Positions 57,706 through 64,000 of a stretch of DNA of 64,000 bases are shown here, in pieces. A model generated the notes under the pieces. It was not told where the DNA came from. It made no database searches and saw only the letters and a list, made by a program, of their open reading frames with translations. The translations under genes were made by a program, and so were the position numbers. The first letter of the stretch is position 1, and every line of letters starts with the position of its first letter. Source of the stretch: Prado023 sp963714995 (GTDB lineage: Bacteria > Actinomycetota > Actinomycetes > S36-B12 > CAIYMF01); contig CAVQQP010000017.1 in assembly GCA_963714995.1 (NCBI GenBank), forward strand, positions 62,001 through 126,000, in the 5' to 3' direction.

Positions 57706-60134
57706 ACGCCTCAGCAGTGCCTCCGGTCACTTGACAGTCGTCGCGGTGAACCCGGCCGGCAGAGTAGTCGACCACGGGTGCCCGACATGCAGGCCGAGGC
57801 CGCTGTTCGCGACGACGACGGTGTAGCGTGATGACCGAGCTTCCGGCCGTGACGGTCGTTCCCTGCGGCTGGGCTTGCCGACTTGGTGGCAGACTGCAGG
57901 GGACTTCACCGGGTGGCAGGTGCGTCGTCGTCTGGTCAGGTCCATCCCAGCGTGACGCTGTTGACGAGGTCCGGCCGAGCCGGACTGCGCGGTGACCGTC
58001 ACGGAGTAGGTGAGGTCCTCGCTGCTCATCGGACCGAGGTTCAGCGTCCAGGTGATGGTCCCGCGCTGTGGAGTCGTACAGACCTCCGTCGGAGATCGAG
58101 CTGGGGGTCGACACTCCAACGGGCAGGGTGTCCACGACCGGGTCGGTCGACGTCGCGTCGCCGCCGTTGTAGACCGTGATCGTGTAGGTGATCACGTCAC
58201 CCTTCTCGACCGCAGTCCCGGTAGCGGGATTGGCGACCTTGGTCAGGACTGGGCAGACGGGCGTGCCGTCGATGACGATGGTCCAGGTCCACGTCTTGCC
58301 GTAGCCCCAGCCATTGCCCTCGCCGTTTCCGCCCTCGCCGTTGCCGTGACCGCCCTGACCGCCCTGACCGCTGTGACCGGCCTCTTCACTGGGCAGCAGG
58401 CTCGCGGCCTCCCCGTCATGGCCGCGCGGGCCGTTGTACTTGGCGGTGACCACGTACGTGCCGGCCGGGCGTGGGTACGTGCCCGCGGCCACCTCGACCC
58501 CATCGATCTTGTACTGGTAGTAGTCACTGGCAGGAATCGTGATCGAGCCGAGTTTCTGCGAGCCGTCCGCATTGCATTTCTCGTCCACCCACGGTCGGCG
58601 ACGGCGGGACCCGCTTCACACACACGGTGACCGTGGCGCTGTCTGAGTCCTTGCCGTACTCGGGCTCCTCAGACCGTGTCTGGGGCTGGATGCCATCGCC
58701 GTACTCGAGCCATGCGGTGTTGGTGTAGCTGGTGCACTTCCCGACAACCCCGGGGAACGAGAGCGAGTACTCATACATGAACGGGCCGTCCGTGTAGTCG
58801 CTCACGCCCAACAGCACCGGGTTCTCGGGGTCGGTCTTGTCGTCGTAGACCGAGATCGTCCGGTTCTTCGGGATAGCCATGAATGTGAAGTCAACGCTGC
58901 CTGAGGCAGACCGCTTGCCGTATTCATGCTGGCCGTCCTCGGAGGAGCCGCTCATCTGCTCCACCTGAACTGCATCGTTGTCACCAGAGTGCCAGGGCCT
59001 CCATTTCGCAGTGGCGGTGTTGGTACCTGAGTCACCCGGATCTGATTCGAAGGTGCACGTGTACTGGAGAACCTCCGACTCACCGGCCGGAATGACCACG
59101 CCCTCGCCGCCCGCGACATAGCACTCGGGGGGGGCGCCATCGTCATCGCCGTGGCCGCCGTTGCCCGGACCACCATTGCCCTGACCGCCGAGGACGGACA
59201 GGCCCTCGTCGAAGCTCACGCGGTCGGTGACGTCTGCCTTGACGTCCCGGTCATTGGGATTCTGGACCGTGATCGTTCCGGTGATCCTCCAGTTGGACTC
59301 ATGGACGCCCTTGGGGCGTGACCGTCACGACGTAGTCGACCGTGGCCGTCTCGAGTCTCGGGGATCCACAGCTTCTCGTCACCGACGAATGACTTGTCGA
59401 TGTCCCACATGTACTCACGGTCGAACGTCGCCGTGGCGGTCTTCGTGACGATCAGGTTCTGGAACTGGTGCGTGAGGACCGTCGTTCGGATCGTCCGTGG
59501 GCTTCGACGCGGCCACCTTCCGGGATTGGGGCTCGACCATGGTGTCGGCTGACGGAGCGCGCGTATCGGGAGCCTCCTCTTCGGACGTCGCGGCAACCAT
59601 GGCGACGGGAGCGGTCACCTCAGCGGCTGGGGCCGCATCGGGCTCCTCGACCACCGGGGGGACGTCCGAGGCAGGATCGGACTGAACCGATGCCTGCTCC
59701 TTGGCCTGGCCTCTGCGCTGCCTTGGCCTCTGCAGCTGCCTGGCCTCCTCCGCAGCCTTGGCCTCCTCCGCAGCCTTGGCCTCTGCGGCTGCCTTGGCCT
59801 CCGCAGCCCTGGCCTCCTCCGCAGCCTTGGCCTCCGCGGCTGCCTTGGCCTCCTGCCGCAGCCTTGGCCTCCTGCCGCTGCCTTGGCCTCCTCGGCTGCC
59901 TTGGCCTCCTCGGCTGCCCTGGCCTCCGCGGCAGCCTTGGCCTCGGCTGCCGCCGCCTCCTGGTCCTGCACGTCGGTCACGACGGTGTCCGTGGGGGCGG
60001 CCGACCTCGTCGGTGGCCGCCGCGGGTAGGCCGACCGCCGCGACCAGCAGGGCGCCGGAGGTCACCCCGGCCAACCACCTCCACCGTGCCGAACCCGCGT
60101 CGGACGCCAACTCCCTGTGCAATCTGCCGAACAT
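57704..60134 (-). CDS. Secreted surface protein 3, no visible anchor (frameshifted)
   Basis: About 800 aa after repair. The ATG at 60132-60134 gives MFGRLHRELASDAGSARW and a signal peptide (WLAGVTSGALLVAAVGLPAAA) like surface protein 2. An Ala/Glu/Lys coiled-coil stalk (about 59.6-60.0 kb) leads to an adhesin-like region (TATATFDREYMWDIDKSFVG, comparable with WTIDKTVTKS of surface protein 1), further beta domains with Gly/Asn-rich loops (GGQGGHGNGEGGNGEG), and two DUF11-like domains (TYTITVYNGGDATSTDPVVD; TVVVANSGLGL). The frame breaks at several points (near 60005, 59880, 59720, 59480, 59350, 58600, 58080 and 57750). The end falls inside a DUF11-like domain at the terminator; no LAXTG motif or membrane anchor follows. 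Confidence 0.7.
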
Positions 60135-60535
60135 CTTGTACACCTTCTTCTACTCATCCACGGAACTGACTCGGTGCAATCTCCCAGATGTTATTCGTGA
60201 CAATTCGGGCACACTCCTCGAATGAGCACTCTCACAGGACCCCTCGAGAGGCGTCCCGCTGGCCGAATTCGGAAATGTACCCTGTCCTGCGAGGCTATTC
60301 CTCATCGGTGGGGAATGGCAGACCAGAATTGCCCCCCGTCTGGGGGACAATTCCGATTTCGCCGCACCACTCGCAACGTTGGGTAGTCAATTGATCACAG
60401 AATGCAATGGGGCCTTCGGCACCAGTCGCTCATGGGACACCGCCGGGCGCGGGCGGACATTCCTGGCCTCCAGGGAGCACGACGGATTCGTGATCTCGTC
60501 GGGGGTGGCACTGGCCGGCATGTGCCGGCACCCGA
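60135..60535. other. AT-richer upstream region of surface protein 3 with a hairpin
   Basis: This 401-bp gene-free stretch is less GC-rich than its surroundings, like the regions upstream of the other surface genes. A hairpin (GAATTGCCCCC, 60326-60336, with GGGGGACAATTC at about 60342-60353) may end transcription from the small membrane gene or lie in the leader of surface protein 3. The TTGACA-N18 box found before the other two surface genes was not found here. Confidence 0.5.
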
Positions 60536-60719
60536 TCAGCTGCCCAGGGCCTGGAACGCCTCGTAGACCATGAACGCGGGCCAGAACACGCCCTGCAGGA
60601 TGGCCAGCAGGTACTCCCAGAACCCGTCGGCCTGCTGCCAGAACCAGGCCCATGCACCGAACATGCCCAGCCCGTAGAGGGCTCCCCCGCCTGCTGCCGC
60701 ACCGTTGCTGTCACTCATG
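60536..60719 (-). CDS. Very small membrane protein
   Basis: A 60-aa protein (MSDSNGAAAGGGALYGLGMF then AWAWFWQQADGFWEYLLAIL and FWPAFMVYEAFQAL) with a Trp-rich hydrophobic segment that could span the membrane once or twice. AGGTGGGG precedes the ATG at 60717-60719. Similar tiny proteins occur in other actinobacteria; function unknown. It is 62 bp downstream of aconitase on the same strand. Confidence 0.75.
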
Positions 60720-60781
60720 GCGATCCCCACCTCTCACGGTCCAGTGTGCTCCGCGAGGGGTGGGGATGGCCTGACAGGTGG

Positions 60782-63440
<2,659 letters not shown>

Positions 63441-63513
63441 GCAGACTCCTCCTCAGCAACCGACCCGAAGGCTATCGCGCCCTCCCGGGACCCGCGTGTC
63501 CCGGCATCGAAAG

Positions 63514-63531
63514 TATCTTGACATCAAGATA
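63514..63531. promoter_or_regulatory. MarR-type palindromic operator upstream of acnA
   Basis: TATCTTGACATCAAGATA is an 8-2-8 perfect inverted repeat, placed between acnA and the methyltransferase gene and abutting the latter's stop codon. Its form fits MarR-family operators; TamR of Streptomyces, a MarR protein, is known to control aconitase. The regulator gene is not in the window. Confidence 0.6.
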
Positions 63532-64000
63532 TCACTGGGAGGCGAGCTTGGCTACGCACTCCACGTGATGCGTGGTCGGGAACAGGTCCAGTGCGACGAG
63601 CTCAGCCAGGACCAGTCCATGGTCCCGGAAGGTCGCCAGGTCACGGGCCAGGGCCACGGGATCGCAGGCGACGTAGGCAACCGCCCGCGGTCGTGCGGCC
63701 GCGATCGCCTGCACCACGGCAGCACCGGCCCCGGTCCGCGGTGGGTCGAGGATCACGAGATCGGCACCTGCGAGCGCCTCCCGCCGCGCCACCCAGCGGT
63801 CGACCCCGGCCCGCACGATGGTCACCGGGAGATCACCCGCGTTGGCCTGCGCCAGCTCGCAGGCACGTCGGTCGCCCTCGACCAGGGTCAGGTGCACGGC
63901 ACCGTCGACCTGTCCCGCCAGGCTCAGCCCGAACAGGCCCACCCCGGAGTACAGGTCCACCAGCCGCTCGCCCGCCCGGGGATCGAGCATCCGGCGCACA
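63532..64000 (-). CDS. TrmA/RumA-type RNA uracil-5 methyltransferase (partial)
   Basis: The C-terminal 156 residues of a SAM-dependent RNA methyltransferase; the start lies beyond the window. SAM-binding VDLYSGVGLFGLSLAG, VEGDRRACELAQANA, LVILDPPRTGAGAAVV and the catalytic YVACDPVALARDLATF with Cys are visible, ending with the usual HHVECVAKL. It would methylate a uridine in rRNA or tRNA; the target cannot be told from this part. Confidence 0.92.
   Translation of the reverse strand, partial: VRRMLDPRAGERLVDLYSGVGLFGLSLAGQVDGAVHLTLVEGDRRACELAQANAGDLPVTIVRAGVDRWVARREALAGADLVILDPPRTGAGAAVVQAIAAARPRAVAYVACDPVALARDLATFRDHGLVLAELVALDLFPTTHHVECVAKLASQ

Overview
The window comes from a high-GC Gram-positive bacterium of the Actinomycetota. 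The evidence is the gene order rimP-nusA-ylxR-infB-DUF503-rbfA-truB...ribF...rpsO-pnp-M16 protease-dapB, a hemE-hemY-hemQ coproporphyrin-type haem operon, a mycoredoxin, DUF3000 and DUF4439 genes, frequent GTG starts, and LAXTG-like wall-sorting signals. I cannot name the genus. Many genes, conserved housekeeping genes included, carry single-base indels that split an otherwise intact reading frame. Most look like residual sequencing or assembly errors, so those genes are annotated across the break.

Layout. (1) 1-10.1 kb, mostly minus strand: class-III aminotransferase, YheT-like hydrolase, HAD phosphatase, a divergent fructosamine-kinase-like gene, a small membrane protein, dapB, M16 peptidase, pnp and rpsO. 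(2) 10.1-21.8 kb, plus strand: a surface-protein island with two giant secreted repeat proteins ending in IAATG sorting signals, plus a CAP-domain protein, lying between rpsO and ribF. (3) 21.8-28 kb: ribF, a prolyl aminopeptidase, a small exported protein and a divergent LuxR-type ATPase regulator. (4) 28-36 kb: truB, rbfA, DUF503, infB, ylxR, nusA and rimP on the minus strand, then a divergent Tat-lipoprotein/DUF4439 pair. (5) 36-41.4 kb: zapE, ATP-dependent DNA ligase, fasciclin protein, DUF2892 protein, LigD-type polymerase and msrB. (6) 41.4-44.9 kb: the hemE-hemY-hemQ operon. (7) 45-50 kb: an SDR reductase and a large fusion protein whose C-terminal half matches cyanobacterial acyl-ACP reductase, including its catalytic Cys; then a patatin, a CxxC protein and a mycoredoxin. 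(8) 50-57.7 kb: EamA transporter, DUF3000, an orphan LuxR regulator, ribonuclease D, a PAS-GGDEF-EAL protein, dxs and a small conserved protein. (9) 57.7-64 kb: a third surface protein without a visible anchor, a tiny membrane protein, aconitase with a palindromic operator upstream, and the end of a TrmA/RumA-type methyltransferase.

How the genes work together. The minus-strand backbone is a translation/RNA-processing supercluster (ribosome maturation, initiation, tRNA modification, mRNA decay) interrupted by cell-surface and regulatory insertions. The haem operon, dxs (isoprenoids), dapB (lysine/DAP) and acnA (TCA) are core metabolism. The most unusual locus is the SDR/acyl-ACP-reductase-like pair at 45.07-48.29 kb, which suggests fatty aldehyde or related lipid reduction outside cyanobacteria. 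The three related surface proteins share N-terminal architecture, and two of them share a promoter-like box.
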